64,000 bases of DNA. Source: Planctomycetota bacterium. GTDB taxonomy: Bacteria; Planctomycetota; Phycisphaerae; Phycisphaerales; SM1A02. Under the pieces are notes generated by a model. That model did no database searches. It was not told the DNA's origin and worked only from the letters and a program-made list of their open reading frames with translations. Of the stretch, positions 36,888-46,181 are shown piece after piece. The stretch lies in contig JAAERN010000021.1 of the NCBI GenBank assembly GCA_024230295.1, positions 1 through 64,000 on the forward strand, read 5' to 3'. A program made the translations under genes and the position numbers. The stretch's first letter is position 1, and each line of letters starts with the position of its first letter.

Positions 36888-37865
36888 TCAGCAGGATCGG
36901 ATCAGTTCGTCAAGATTGAGGTCAGCCTGCTCGATCAGGGACTCGATATCGGCGAGGAATCGTCGGCCGTCTTCCACATATCCGGCTGTCGGCTTGAGTT
37001 CGGGCATGAGTCCAGCGAAGAACCGATTGAGGCGGACCATCATCAACTCCCGGACGTACTTGGCTGTCATCGAGGCGAGTGCCACAGGGAGGTGCTTGCT
37101 GTCAGCTTCCGAGGAGAATGAAATCTCCATTGGGCTACGTCCTGGCATGGAAAGCCGATACCGGCTGAGATCATCAGATTCTTCCAGAATCTGCCGCTCG
37201 GCTTCCGGCCACGCCGTGTGGAGGTCGTTCAGATACCGTGTTCGCCCACCATGCCGATCGACGGCAATGGTCAGTGGTTTCATGGCAGCCCGCTTCCAAC
37301 ATGTCTCGGCGAGATGCACCATCAGTTCGAAGTTGACGATGGCCTTTGACCCGGCGGCTCCCACACGTTGGTTGAACTCGGCGGCTGGAATGGCAGCCGC
37401 CCCCAGATGAACACAGCGAACCTCGGCTGCATGACATGCACGTTCGAGCCTGCCGCGATCGATGCGGAGCATTCGAACGTCTTGCCCGAGGGGGAGGGGA
37501 GTTGTTGAGTCATACCAAACTGCTTGCAGATCCTCGATCCCGAGCGTTGAGAGAAGTGATGTGTCATCTAGGTGTTCGAGCCAGTCGGCGTCGCCGCACG
37601 CGATGGCAGCGAACAGCAAAACACCACGCTCCAGATGGGTGAGTGGATGACGTACTTTGCCAGCCCCCTTGAGTTTCTTCGAGTCGTCGATGACGACGCG
37701 GCCTCTGGCGTCGCGTTTTGTGCGAGTCACCATTCGCTCAAGTTCATTCCAGAGGCATGGCAGCGATTGCTTGTCGCTGTGGTCGAATTCAAAGACCGAG
37801 ACACCAGCGCAAAGCGGACCGAACATCGGCCCATACCCCGCTTCGTCAATGCCTGCGTACAGCAT
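36888..37865 (-). CDS. RNase HII-like protein
   Basis: A 325-residue RNase H-fold protein. The start GIDEAGYGPMFGPL (5-18) is the type 2 RNase H signature with the first two acidic residues Asp7 and Glu8; VVIDDSKKLKG matches the family DSK element, AVDRHGGRT supplies another Asp, and EADSKHLPVALASMTAKYVREL corresponds to the late K-D-S/ASI-AK helix. It should cleave RNA in RNA-DNA hybrids. It is about 100 residues longer than usual RNase HII because the middle is expanded. Whether it acts as the main RNase HII is an inference. Confidence 0.75.
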   Translation of the reverse strand: MLYAGIDEAGYGPMFGPLCAGVSVFEFDHSDKQSLPCLWNELERMVTRTKRDARGRVVIDDSKKLKGAGKVRHPLTHLERGVLLFAAIACGDADWLEHLDDTSLLSTLGIEDLQAVWYDSTTPLPLGQDVRMLRIDRGRLERACHAAEVRCVHLGAAAIPAAEFNQRVGAAGSKAIVNFELMVHLAETCWKRAAMKPLTIAVDRHGGRTRYLNDLHTAWPEAERQILEESDDLSRYRLSMPGRSPMEISFSSEADSKHLPVALASMTAKYVRELMMVRLNRFFAGLMPELKPTAGYVEDGRRFLADIESLIEQADLNLDELIRSC

Positions 37866-37914
37866 GGTGCGATGGTAGTGGTGTGAGCCGGAAACCTGCT
37901 AGAGAATCGAAGTG

Positions 37915-39513
37915 CTATCTGACGACGGCCTGTCCATCTCGGCGACCGTCGCTGCCTCCGCACCAGCAATCGTCGAGGCGAAGGGCAACTTGTGCACCCC
38001 CGAAGGACACATCTCGCTGCCCTGCGACCATGATTGTGTGCCCACGATCGAGAAGGAAGGCGATGGTGGCTTGGGGGAGATCGGGTTCAACGCAGACGCG
38101 GCGTCCCCCCTCAACCCTCCATCGCGGCGCATCGATTGCTGCTTGGGGATCCCATCCGTGAGCGACGACTCGAGACAACACCTGCAAATGACCCTGTGGC
38201 TGCATGGGGCCTCCCATGACACCGAAGGCCATGTGGGGCGAGCCGTCTCTGGTAGTGAAGCCAGGGATGATGGTGTGATAGGGACGTTTGCCACCAGCCA
38301 GATCGTTGGGGTGACCCGGCGCATCGACAAACCCAGCGCCTCGATTCTGCATGGCGATGCCTGTTCCGGGGATGACAATGCCGCTCCCGAACCCTTCATA
38401 GTTGGACTGGATGAATGACACCGCGCGGCCAGTGGCATCGGCCACACACAGGTACACCGTGCTACTCCACTTTGGAACGTCGCCGCTTCGATCTGCTGCA
38501 TTTTTCACATCGACAGACGCTGCGAGTTGGTCGAGTCGATCCGGGGAGAGGCATTGGCTGAGCGACTCATCGATGTGCTCGGGATCGGCGACATGGGCGG
38601 CGGCATCGGCGAAGCCGATTTTCATGGACTCGATTTGCAGATGAATCAGGGCGGGGTCATCGGCGTCGTAGTGGGAGGGGGCGAGGCGGTCGAGGACACC
38701 GGCAGCAACAAGTGCGGCCAGGCCCTGCCCGTTAGGCGGCAGTTCGTGGAGCAGGACATCGCCGAATGGAACAGACCATGGATCGACCTCGATGGCCTTA
38801 TGTGTTCTCAGATCGTCCATGGAGAGGTGTGCGCCGTGTGATGCGGCGTCAGCGACCATTGCCTCGGCCAAGTCGCCTTGATAAAAGGTCTCTCCTTCGC
38901 TTTGAGCGATCAGTTCGAGTGAGTGGGCATGGTCGGGAAGGGTCCAACATTCACCAGCCTTGGGCGTGCGTCCATTCTGTGTAAAGGTTTCCATCCACGC
39001 GGAGTAATCGCCAAGCCGTCTGGCGGATCGTTGCCAGCTCTCGGCGCACTGCGGGGATACCGGGAACCCGTCTCGCGCCAAGTCAATGGCTGGTGCCAGC
39101 AGCGCGGGAAAGGGGAGCGTCCCTTGAGATTTCCAGAGTGACACCCAAGCCGACACGCATCCGGGCACGGTGATGGAGTCCCAGCCCAGACGAGGAATGC
39201 CGTCACGTCTCAGCCGCTCGACGTCAATCGCCGCAGGCGATTTGCCGGATGCGTTGAGGCCATGCAGGCAGTGCCCATCCCAACTGATGGCAAAGGCGTC
39301 ACTTCCGAGGCCGTTGGCGGTCGGCTCGACGACCGTCAGCGCCGCAGCAGTTGCGATGGCGGCGTCGGCGGCGTTTCCGCCGAGGTTCAACATGTCGAGG
39401 CCCACCTGCGCTGCGAGTGGATGGCTCGTCGCGACGAGGGATCGCCCAATGACCGGCATTCGTCCACCGGGGATGACGCGATCGGGAAGTGACTGTGAAA
39501 AGTTGAGTGTCAT
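37915..39513 (-). CDS. gamma-glutamyltransferase family protein
   Basis: A 532-residue Ntn hydrolase precursor, homologous to gamma-glutamyltranspeptidase. The N-terminal subunit has SHPLAAQVGLDMLNLGGNA and LTVVEPTANGLGSDAF; the self-cleavage and nucleophile region is WSSTVYLCVAD with Thr near residue 350; later ALAFGVMGG-type text appears as HMAFGVMGGPMQPQGH. There is no evident signal peptide, so it is probably the cytoplasmic, YwrD-like type whose substrate is not established. Its start overlaps the mnmA stop by 4 bp. Confidence 0.9.
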   Translation of the reverse strand: MTLNFSQSLPDRVIPGGRMPVIGRSLVATSHPLAAQVGLDMLNLGGNAADAAIATAAALTVVEPTANGLGSDAFAISWDGHCLHGLNASGKSPAAIDVERLRRDGIPRLGWDSITVPGCVSAWVSLWKSQGTLPFPALLAPAIDLARDGFPVSPQCAESWQRSARRLGDYSAWMETFTQNGRTPKAGECWTLPDHAHSLELIAQSEGETFYQGDLAEAMVADAASHGAHLSMDDLRTHKAIEVDPWSVPFGDVLLHELPPNGQGLAALVAAGVLDRLAPSHYDADDPALIHLQIESMKIGFADAAAHVADPEHIDESLSQCLSPDRLDQLAASVDVKNAADRSGDVPKWSSTVYLCVADATGRAVSFIQSNYEGFGSGIVIPGTGIAMQNRGAGFVDAPGHPNDLAGGKRPYHTIIPGFTTRDGSPHMAFGVMGGPMQPQGHLQVLSRVVAHGWDPQAAIDAPRWRVEGGRRVCVEPDLPQATIAFLLDRGHTIMVAGQRDVSFGGAQVALRLDDCWCGGSDGRRDGQAVVR

Positions 39514-40628
39514 TGCTGTCGCTCCACGGTATCGATCCAGCCACCACACAGGACCAGGTCATCCTCGTAGCACACGACCGCCTGCCCTGCGGCGACCGCA
39601 GAGTGTGGTTCATCGAAGCGGACTTCGATGCAGCGATTCTCTCCGGCGCGGACCGTGGCAGACAGTGCGGCTCCGTGCGCTCTGATCTGGGCGGTGCAGG
39701 GCATCCATCCCGACTCAGGCGGGCGATGCCAGCTCACTTCTCCCGCTGTGCAGGCATGAGCGTTCAGATCTGACCGGATCCCGAGTGTGACAGTGTTCGC
39801 GAGGGGGTTCTTCTCGACAACGTAACGGGGCTCGCCCATCGCAACGCCCAGTCCCCGCCGCTGGCCGATTGTGAAGTGCTGGTGTCCTTCGTGGTGTGCC
39901 AATTCGTTGCCCTCGCCATCGACGATGCAGCCCTTCGTGAATTGTGAGGGATCTCTTCGTTCGAGAAGGCCGGCGTAATCATCATCGGGGACGAAACAGA
40001 TTTCCTGTGAGTCGGGTTTGGCATGGACGCCCAGATCGAGGGACGCCGCCTTCTCACGTACCGCTTCCTTCGTCATGTCACCGATCGGGAGCATCATCTG
40101 GTCGAGTTGCCGGGGTCGCACGCCCGGAATGCCACCAGCTCCAAAGAGCACATAAGTCTGATCCTTGCCAATATCGACTGCTCGTTGCAGCCTGGCCTTG
40201 CCAGTGGCATAGTCGATTCTCGCGTGGTGGCCGCTGGCGACCCAGGCGGCACCAACCCCGGAGGCGTAGTCGTGCAGCCGGCCAAACTTGAGCCAGTCAT
40301 TGCACCGCACGCATGGGTTAGGAGTTCTGCCGGCGTGATACTCGCTTTCGAAATACCGGATGATCCTCTCGAAGTCGTCAGCGAAATTGAGCGGGTAAAA
40401 GGGGATATCCAGTGCGGCGGCGACCCGGCGGGCATCGTGGGCGTCGTTTATCGAGCAGCAGCCCTTGTGTCCAAGGGTGGTGCCTGCCACCGTATCTCCC
40501 GGTGTTCCGAGCCGCATGAAGCACCCAACCACATCAAAGCCCGCCTCGACCAGCAAGGCAGCAGCGACGCTGGAGTCGACGCCTCCGGACATGGCGACGA
40601 GGACGCGGTCTCCGTGGCTGGGCTTCAT
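39510..40628 (-). CDS. mnmA: tRNA-specific 2-thiouridylase
   Basis: Adds sulfur to U34 of tRNA-Lys, -Glu and -Gln. The 372-residue product has the PP-loop SGGVDSS (14-20), catalytic Cys106 in [10 protein letters not shown] and Cys211 in [20 protein letters not shown], and a C-terminal beta-barrel. All catalytic residues are present. The ATG at 40628 starts 57 bp from the divergent aldolase gene. The gene is coupled to the downstream gamma-glutamyltransferase by an ATGA overlap. Confidence 0.97.
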   Translation of the reverse strand: MKPSHGDRVLVAMSGGVDSSVAAALLVEAGFDVVGCFMRLGTPGDTVAGTTLGHKGCCSINDAHDARRVAAALDIPFYPLNFADDFERIIRYFESEYHAGRTPNPCVRCNDWLKFGRLHDYASGVGAAWVASGHHARIDYATGKARLQRAVDIGKDQTYVLFGAGGIPGVRPRQLDQMMLPIGDMTKEAVREKAASLDLGVHAKPDSQEICFVPDDDYAGLLERRDPSQFTKGCIVDGEGNELAHHEGHQHFTIGQRRGLGVAMGEPRYVVEKNPLANTVTLGIRSDLNAHACTAGEVSWHRPPESGWMPCTAQIRAHGAALSATVRAGENRCIEVRFDEPHSAVAAGQAVVCYEDDLVLCGGWIDTVERQQ

Positions 40629-40685
40629 GCGGGCGATGATAGGAGGGGACTGGTATCCTCACCCGCCTGTCAGGAGATGTTGACT

Positions 40686-41756
40686 ATGACTACCGCCACT
40701 ACATCCACTTTGGAACTGCTTGGCGCTGAGGCAGACGACCTTCTCGGCCACCAGTGCGTTCTTCCCGCCGACATGCTGCACCTACCCGGCGGCGACTTTG
40801 TCGACCGTATTTGGACAGGCAGCGACCGCAGCCCGCAGGTTCTGAGGTCGATTCAGGCCCTGTACGGGCACGGACGTCTCGGCGGCAGCGGGTATCTCTC
40901 GATTCTTCCTGTCGATCAGGGGATCGAACATTCCGCTGCGGCATCATTCACGAAGAATCCTGCGTACTTCGACCCCGCTAATATCGTGGAACTCGCCATC
41001 GAGGGCGGATGCAACGCCGTTGCGAGTACCTACGGTGTTCTTGGATCTGTGGCGAGAACGTACGCGCACCGAATTCCGTTCATCGTCAAGATCAACCACA
41101 ACGAGTTGTTGACGTCACCCAATCAATTTGATCAGGTGATGTTCGGATCGATCGACGAAGCCTGGAACATGGGCGCAGTTGCAGTCGGAGCGACGATCTA
41201 TTTCGGCAGCGAGGAGTCGCGGCGGCAGATCGTCGAGATTGCCGACGCCTTTGCGTATGCCCATGAGCGTGGTTTGGCGACGGTGCTCTGGTGCTATCTT
41301 CGAAACAATGACTTCAAGGTAGACGGTACGGATTATCACGCATCGGCCGACTTGACCGGACAGGCCAATCATCTGGGCGTAACGATCGAAGCCGACATCA
41401 TCAAGCAGAAGCAGCCGACCAATAATCGAGGCTACGTGGCGATGAATGCCAGCGGATCATTCGGCAAGTACGACAAGGCGATGTACGACTCGCTGTGTAC
41501 CGATCATCCGATCGATCTGTGTCGCTGGCAGGTTGCCAACTGTTACATGGGTCGGGCCGGGCTCATCAACTCGGGCGGCGCAAGTGGCGAAAACGACTTT
41601 GCGCAGGCTGTTCGCACGGCAGTGATCAACAAGCGTGCGGGGGGCAGCGGGCTGATCTCGGGCCGTAAGGCCTTCCAGCGACCGATGGGCGAAGGCGTGC
41701 AACTGCTCAATGCGATTCAGGATGTGTTCCTCGACGAGTCCATCACCATCGCGTAG
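40686..41756 (+). CDS. class I fructose-bisphosphate aldolase (FbaB/DhnA family)
   Basis: Cleaves fructose 1,6-bisphosphate by a Schiff-base mechanism in glycolysis and gluconeogenesis. The 356-residue product shows the archaeal-type class I aldolase sequence: [12 protein letters not shown] (71-82), [36 protein letters not shown], and [13 protein letters not shown] with the probable Schiff-base Lys240. The ATG at 40686 has AGGAG 9 nt upstream (40672-40676), which is better than the ATG at 40677. It complements pgk elsewhere in this window. Confidence 0.93.
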   Translation: MTTATTSTLELLGAEADDLLGHQCVLPADMLHLPGGDFVDRIWTGSDRSPQVLRSIQALYGHGRLGGSGYLSILPVDQGIEHSAAASFTKNPAYFDPANIVELAIEGGCNAVASTYGVLGSVARTYAHRIPFIVKINHNELLTSPNQFDQVMFGSIDEAWNMGAVAVGATIYFGSEESRRQIVEIADAFAYAHERGLATVLWCYLRNNDFKVDGTDYHASADLTGQANHLGVTIEADIIKQKQPTNNRGYVAMNASGSFGKYDKAMYDSLCTDHPIDLCRWQVANCYMGRAGLINSGGASGENDFAQAVRTAVINKRAGGSGLISGRKAFQRPMGEGVQLLNAIQDVFLDESITIA

Positions 41757-41777
41757 CACACGGACCCGTATCGATCT

Positions 41778-43835
41778 TCAGCCGCCGGTGGCGGCGATAC
41801 GCGAGCGACGTGCCTCACCAGCTTCGCGCCGGCGACTGGCCGCCTGTTCCTTTATCGTTCGCGTCTGTTCAGCTTCGCTGAATTCCTCGCCGAATCGTAC
41901 GAGTCGGAGGCTGTTGGCGATGACAACGACGTACCCCAACGCGTAGTAGAAGGGGGCGAGCCACAGCGTCAAGATGGTGCCGGTTGCCGCCAAGGCTAGG
42001 CCAACAATGGCCAGCAGCAGCGACATGCCGATGTTCTGGCTGATCACTGATCGCGTACGGCGGGCGAGTGAGAGGAGGAACGGGATATGCCGGAGGTCGT
42101 CGTTCATGAGGGCGACACCAGCTGAGTTCGTGGCGATGTCGGAGCCACTGAGCCCCATCGCTACGCCGACGTCGGCCGTTGCGAGGATCGGGCCATCGTT
42201 GATGCCATCACCGACGACCATCGTGCGGTGACCGCGTTCCATCAAGTGTTTCAGCTCTTCGTGTTTCTCTTCGGGAAGGCACTCGGCTTCAACGCTGTCG
42301 ATGCCAATGGCCTCGGCGACTCGTGTTGCAACTGCCAAGCGGTCACCAGTGAACATGGCGACGCGGCGGCACCCCAGTTCCCTCAAGTCTTCGACAGCCT
42401 CGGCGGCATTGGAGCGAAGGGCGTCTTCAAGCCCAACGGCACCGAGATATTGACCATTCTGCATCACATGGACGCCGGACATGCCATCGATTCGCTGCTC
42501 CACCACTGCGAGTGCGTTGGCGATCGAGGGGTCCAGTTCGAGGAGCCATGCGGCGCGGCCAACGAGAATGTCGCCGTCCGCGGTCTGAGCTTGTACGCCC
42601 CGTCCATGTTTTTCTTCGTACCGAGTCAATTCGGCCGGCTCGATTCGAGCCTGCCGGGCAGTGTCGAGGATTGACCTGGCCAGTGGATGATTGGAATGCT
42701 GTTCGCCATCTGCCGCAGCTTGAAGCAGGGCGGCGCCTTCAACGCCCTCCGCAGGGCTGAGTCGTGAAACGGCGAAGACACCGGTGGTGAGCGTTCCGGT
42801 CTTGTCCATGATTACCGTGTCGACTTCGGCCGCGGCCTCGAGGGTTCGAGTCTGCTTGATCATGATTCCCAGCCGTGCTGCTGCGGCGAAGGCCGCCACC
42901 ATCGCGGTGGGGTGAGAAATCAACAGGCCACCTGGGCACGTGACGACCAACACAGTGATCGCGCGAAGTGATGCTTGGGCCCGGACCGTCTCATCGCCAC
43001 TACGCGTGGCGAAGAACCAGACGAGGGCTGCGATCATAATGACGACCCAGAAGTAGTAACCCGCCAACTGTTCGATGATCTCCTGCCGGCGGGTCTTGCT
43101 TGATTCGGCCTCGCGAATGAGCGCTTCCACTTTGCCGATGGTTGTTTCGGCGGCGATGGCAGTTACTTCAATATCGATCTGCCCGGTGAGGTTGGTTGTT
43201 CCGGCATAGACAGGAAGTCCAGATCGAACTTCTACTGGCACAGCCTCGCCCGTGAGCGAGGCTTGGTTGATATCAGATTCGCCAGCTACGACTCGGCCAT
43301 CGACAGGGAGATTCTCACCTGGACGGACGCGGACCATGTCTCCCTTGTTCAGGGATGCGAGGCGAACCGTAGATTCTTCTCCACTGGTGTTGATCAATCG
43401 GGCCGTGTCTGGTGTGAGGTGTACAAGATCACGAATGGCGCGCTGCGCGCCCCATGCGGTTCTGCTCAGAATGAGATTGGCGGCCCAGAGAAAGAGTGCC
43501 AGAAAGCCTGCGGCGAGATACATCTCGGATGCCATGGCGGCCAGCACCGCGAGCGTGGCCAGCGAGTCGCCTGATGGCCGACCGCTGGCGATTTCCCGCC
43601 ACGCGCCAGAGAGCAATGGAATGACAAGAATGAGTGCGCCGAGGAAGGCCGGGATCTGGGCAATCTGAGGGTTGACGCCCAGAAGTCCCCCGACCCACGC
43701 AGTACCAAGCAGAACTCCACCCCCGAGTGCGACGAGGAGCCGGCGTTCTAGCCCTGCAGCAGACCGTTCGTCCTCGATGATCGGATCGGAATTGATGATG
43801 TCGAGGGCTGCGGGCGTCGTCTCGTTCTCGCTCAT
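41778..43835 (-). CDS. P1B-like heavy-metal P-type ATPase with CPG motif
   Basis: A 685-residue membrane ATPase predicted to export a metal cation. Eight membrane segments in the P1B arrangement are visible. The actuator has SLTGEAVP (193-200), the phosphorylation site is DKTGTLT (344-350), the P1B-specific His-Pro is in SNHPLARS, and the hinge has VGDGINDGP. The membrane metal site reads TCPGGLL with CPG at 300-302, where CPC or a CPx variant with a ligand residue is expected. There is no N-terminal metal-binding domain. Start at 43835 has CCGGAGCG upstream. Substrate is uncertain. Confidence 0.88.
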   Translation of the reverse strand: MSENETTPAALDIINSDPIIEDERSAAGLERRLLVALGGGVLLGTAWVGGLLGVNPQIAQIPAFLGALILVIPLLSGAWREIASGRPSGDSLATLAVLAAMASEMYLAAGFLALFLWAANLILSRTAWGAQRAIRDLVHLTPDTARLINTSGEESTVRLASLNKGDMVRVRPGENLPVDGRVVAGESDINQASLTGEAVPVEVRSGLPVYAGTTNLTGQIDIEVTAIAAETTIGKVEALIREAESSKTRRQEIIEQLAGYYFWVVIMIAALVWFFATRSGDETVRAQASLRAITVLVVTCPGGLLISHPTAMVAAFAAAARLGIMIKQTRTLEAAAEVDTVIMDKTGTLTTGVFAVSRLSPAEGVEGAALLQAAADGEQHSNHPLARSILDTARQARIEPAELTRYEEKHGRGVQAQTADGDILVGRAAWLLELDPSIANALAVVEQRIDGMSGVHVMQNGQYLGAVGLEDALRSNAAEAVEDLRELGCRRVAMFTGDRLAVATRVAEAIGIDSVEAECLPEEKHEELKHLMERGHRTMVVGDGINDGPILATADVGVAMGLSGSDIATNSAGVALMNDDLRHIPFLLSLARRTRSVISQNIGMSLLLAIVGLALAATGTILTLWLAPFYYALGYVVVIANSLRLVRFGEEFSEAEQTRTIKEQAASRRREAGEARRSRIAATGG

Positions 43836-44005
43836 GGTCGCTCCGGTGTGCACGGGGTCAAATAGGGCCTTGGAGAAGGCAGGGAGTATAGATGCACGCC
43901 TCAGGTCGCCGCAGGATGGGCTGGAAACCCGGTACGTCGCTCGCTTGGAGGAGGTTCGTCCGGTAGGCTCCGACCCTGTCAGCCTCCGACCGCAAGGGGC
44001 ATTCG

Positions 44006-45037
44006 GTGAGCGGCTACTTCAGCCACATGGAGTCCAAATCAGTGCCACAGCGGATCGCAATCGTTGGTGATGGTCAGATGGGGCTCGTACTGGCCGATGC
44101 CTTGGTGCATCGAGGCCTTGGCGTGAGCATGTGGGGCCCATTCCCGGACGTCGTCGCCCACCTGGCCCGCACGCGTGAGAATCCAGGACGAATGCCCGGG
44201 TTTCGGCTCGATGAGTCCGTTGAAGTGACGTCGGATTCTGCGCTGGCCATGCGGGGGGCCGATATGGCTATCAACGCGATCCCTTCCCAGTTCATCGCTT
44301 CGGTTTGGAAAGAGGTGGCGTCGCTGGTACCCGAGCGATGCCCCATCGTAAGCGTGGCTAAGGGAATTGAGAACGGCACGCTTCGCCGCCCCAGTGAGGT
44401 GCTGCGAGACTCGGTGCCGGGAGCGGGGCCAGTCTGTTCGTTGTCCGGGCCGACGATTGCGACAGAACTTGCTGCTCACCAGCCCGCCGTGATGGTCGCG
44501 TCTTCTGAAGACGTGGGTCTGGCCGAGACCGTGCAACAATGCTTCGACGTGCCGTGGCTTCGCATTTATACGGGGACCGATCTGATCGGTGTGGAGTTGG
44601 CAGGGGCGTGTAAGAATGTCATTGCGTTGGCGGCGGGCATGTGTGACGGCCTCGAACTCGGTGACAATGCGAAATCGGCCGTTCTGGCGCGAGGGCTTGC
44701 AGAGATCACGCGGCTCGGTATGGCGATGGGCGCAGTCGAAGCGACCTTTTACGGCATTGCTGGAGTCGGCGACCTTGCGACGACCTGCTTCAGTCCCCAC
44801 GGGCGAAATCGATCGTGCGGAGAAGCATTGGGGCGGGGTACGTCCTTGGTGGAGTACCAAGCAGGCAGCAACTCGGTCGTGGAGGGTGTGGCGACGACGA
44901 AGAGTGTGATGGCACTTGCTGCGCAGCACAATGTCGAGATGCCGATTGCAGAGTCGGTTCACGCGGTGCTGTTCGAGGGACTTCTGCCGCGAGAAGGTGT
45001 TCATCAACTCATGACACGGCGATCTGGGTCTGAGTGA
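44006..45037 (+). CDS. gpsA: NAD(P)-dependent glycerol-3-phosphate dehydrogenase
   Basis: Makes sn-glycerol 3-phosphate from dihydroxyacetone phosphate for phospholipid synthesis. The 343-residue product has the Rossmann motif VGDGQMG (20-26), NAIPSQF, VSVAKGIE, SLSGPTIATE, the catalytic-lysine segment LAGACKNVIALAAG, GVGDLATTC and the C-terminal PIAESVHAVLF. The first motif is GDGQMG where GAGAWG is usual. GTG at 44006 is chosen because AAGGGG lies 6 nt upstream; ATG at 44027 has no ribosome site. Confidence 0.93.
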   Translation: MSGYFSHMESKSVPQRIAIVGDGQMGLVLADALVHRGLGVSMWGPFPDVVAHLARTRENPGRMPGFRLDESVEVTSDSALAMRGADMAINAIPSQFIASVWKEVASLVPERCPIVSVAKGIENGTLRRPSEVLRDSVPGAGPVCSLSGPTIATELAAHQPAVMVASSEDVGLAETVQQCFDVPWLRIYTGTDLIGVELAGACKNVIALAAGMCDGLELGDNAKSAVLARGLAEITRLGMAMGAVEATFYGIAGVGDLATTCFSPHGRNRSCGEALGRGTSLVEYQAGSNSVVEGVATTKSVMALAAQHNVEMPIAESVHAVLFEGLLPREGVHQLMTRRSGSE

Positions 45038-45051
45038 TTGAGTGATCCAAA

Positions 45052-45333
45052 TCAGGCCTCGTCGAATCCCGCCTTGACAAGTGCGGCGAGTTCTTCGACT
45101 GCCTTGGTCGCGCCATCACCGCTCGCAGTAATTTCGATTTCCGTTCCTGCTGTCGCGGCGAGCATCATGATCTGCATGATCGATTTCGCGTCAATGGTTT
45201 CATCTTGATCGGTTCGTCGAAGCAGAATCGAAGCGTCAAACTGCTGCGCTGTTTCGGCGAGCAGCATGGCCGGTCTGGCATGGAGCCCAAGCCGATTGGT
45301 GATCGTCACCTTTGTTGTGGCGGTCGATATCAC
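45052..45333 (-). CDS. HPr family phosphocarrier protein
   Basis: A 93-residue phosphotransferase-system carrier. The active-site His18 lies in GLHARPA and the regulatory Ser51 in DAKSIMQIMML, both intact. With the linked PTS IIA-Ntr type gene and hpf it resembles the nitrogen-PTS group next to rpoN in other bacteria. Neither enzyme I nor HPr kinase is in the window. Start is GTG with no clear ribosome site. It is the last gene of a long - strand run. Confidence 0.92.
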   Translation of the reverse strand: MISTATTKVTITNRLGLHARPAMLLAETAQQFDASILLRRTDQDETIDAKSIMQIMMLAATAGTEIEITASGDGATKAVEELAALVKAGFDEA

Positions 45334-45369
45334 GGGAGTTGTGGCCCCGTTAGGGGGCTCCGTTGGCGA

Positions 45370-45846
45370 TCACGCGGACAATTGGCGGGAGTCCGCGTCG
45401 TTCAAGAGGGTCATGATGTCGTCGGCACTCTCGGCTTGCCGCAGGAATCTGCGGAAGGTTTCCTGGCTCAGGCTTCCAAAGACGGCTTCCATTGCTTCGA
45501 GGTGCTTCTCTGGTTGGTCTTCGGGGCTCAGAAGGAGGAAGATCGAGAATACGGGGTTCCCATCAAGAGCGTTGAAGTCGATGCCATCGGATACGTTGGC
45601 AACCGCAGCCACGACGTTCTTGACAGATGCCTGTTTGAGGTGCGGCACTGCCACCCCATTTCCAAATCCGGTCGATCCCCGATTCTCTCGCTTGATGACC
45701 GCCTTGACGAAGTCGTCGCGATTTTTTGAGTCAACTTTGCCCGCTTCTATGAGCAAGTCCATCATCTCACTGATGACCTCGTCGCGTGTGCGGGCCTCCA
45801 GTGCAGGCGAGATCGCCTTGGAAATCACAATATCAGTAAGTTTCAT
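45370..45846 (-). CDS. ptsN: PTS IIA component, nitrogen-regulatory type
   Basis: A 158-residue IIA domain that accepts phosphate from HPr. The site is FGNGVAVPHLK with His69; family features RENRGSTGFGNG and SIFLLLSPEDQPEKHLEAM are present. In other bacteria PtsN regulates potassium and nitrogen metabolism rather than sugar uptake. Its start overlaps the hpf stop by 4 bp, so the two are coupled. Confidence 0.92.
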   Translation of the reverse strand: MKLTDIVISKAISPALEARTRDEVISEMMDLLIEAGKVDSKNRDDFVKAVIKRENRGSTGFGNGVAVPHLKQASVKNVVAAVANVSDGIDFNALDGNPVFSIFLLLSPEDQPEKHLEAMEAVFGSLSQETFRRFLRQAESADDIMTLLNDADSRQLSA

Positions 45847-46166
45847 CCTTCGCCTCCAGCAGTCGGTGGGTGATGCTTGTTGTCACGGAGTTTACTCTTG
45901 AGGTCGGTCAATTGTCGGACTGCCCGGTCAGTACATTGGTCAATGGCTGAGTAGAGATCATCTGAGGATGCGTGGGATACGAGCGGAGCACTGTGCTCAA
46001 CTGACAGGATGCACTCGATGAGATGCTCGTTTTTCTGATGGTCGACAATGATTTCTACAGCTGACAATTGGTCGAAGTACCTAGAAAACCGATCCACCTT
46101 TTTCTGAATGTACTCTTCAATCGCTGGAGTCGGGTCACTGTGGCGGGTTGTAATCGAGATCTGCAT
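45843..46166 (-). CDS. hpf: ribosome hibernation promoting factor (short form)
   Basis: A 107-residue protein that binds the small subunit and inactivates or dimerises ribosomes in slow growth. The sequence has the family pattern ITTRHSDPTPAIEEYIQKKVDRFSRYF, then VEIIVDHQKNEHLIECILS and the helix DDLYSAIDQCTDRAVRQLTDLKSKLRD. It lacks the long C-terminal dimerisation domain, so it is the short form. It precedes ptsN with a 4-bp overlap, an arrangement known from rpoN loci. Confidence 0.93.
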   Translation of the reverse strand: MQISITTRHSDPTPAIEEYIQKKVDRFSRYFDQLSAVEIIVDHQKNEHLIECILSVEHSAPLVSHASSDDLYSAIDQCTDRAVRQLTDLKSKLRDNKHHPPTAGGEG

Positions 46167-46181
46167 AGGGGACGCTCCTTG

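Noticed and set aside
40023-40685. N-terminal extension of the aldolase frame
   Set aside because: It is antisense to mnmA and lacks aldolase similarity; a good ribosome site marks the start at 40686.
41781-41795. GCCGCC-GGT-GGCGGC hairpin between aldolase and P-type ATPase as a terminator
   Set aside because: It lies within the last codons of the ATPase and has no T-tract; GC-rich coding sequence explains it.
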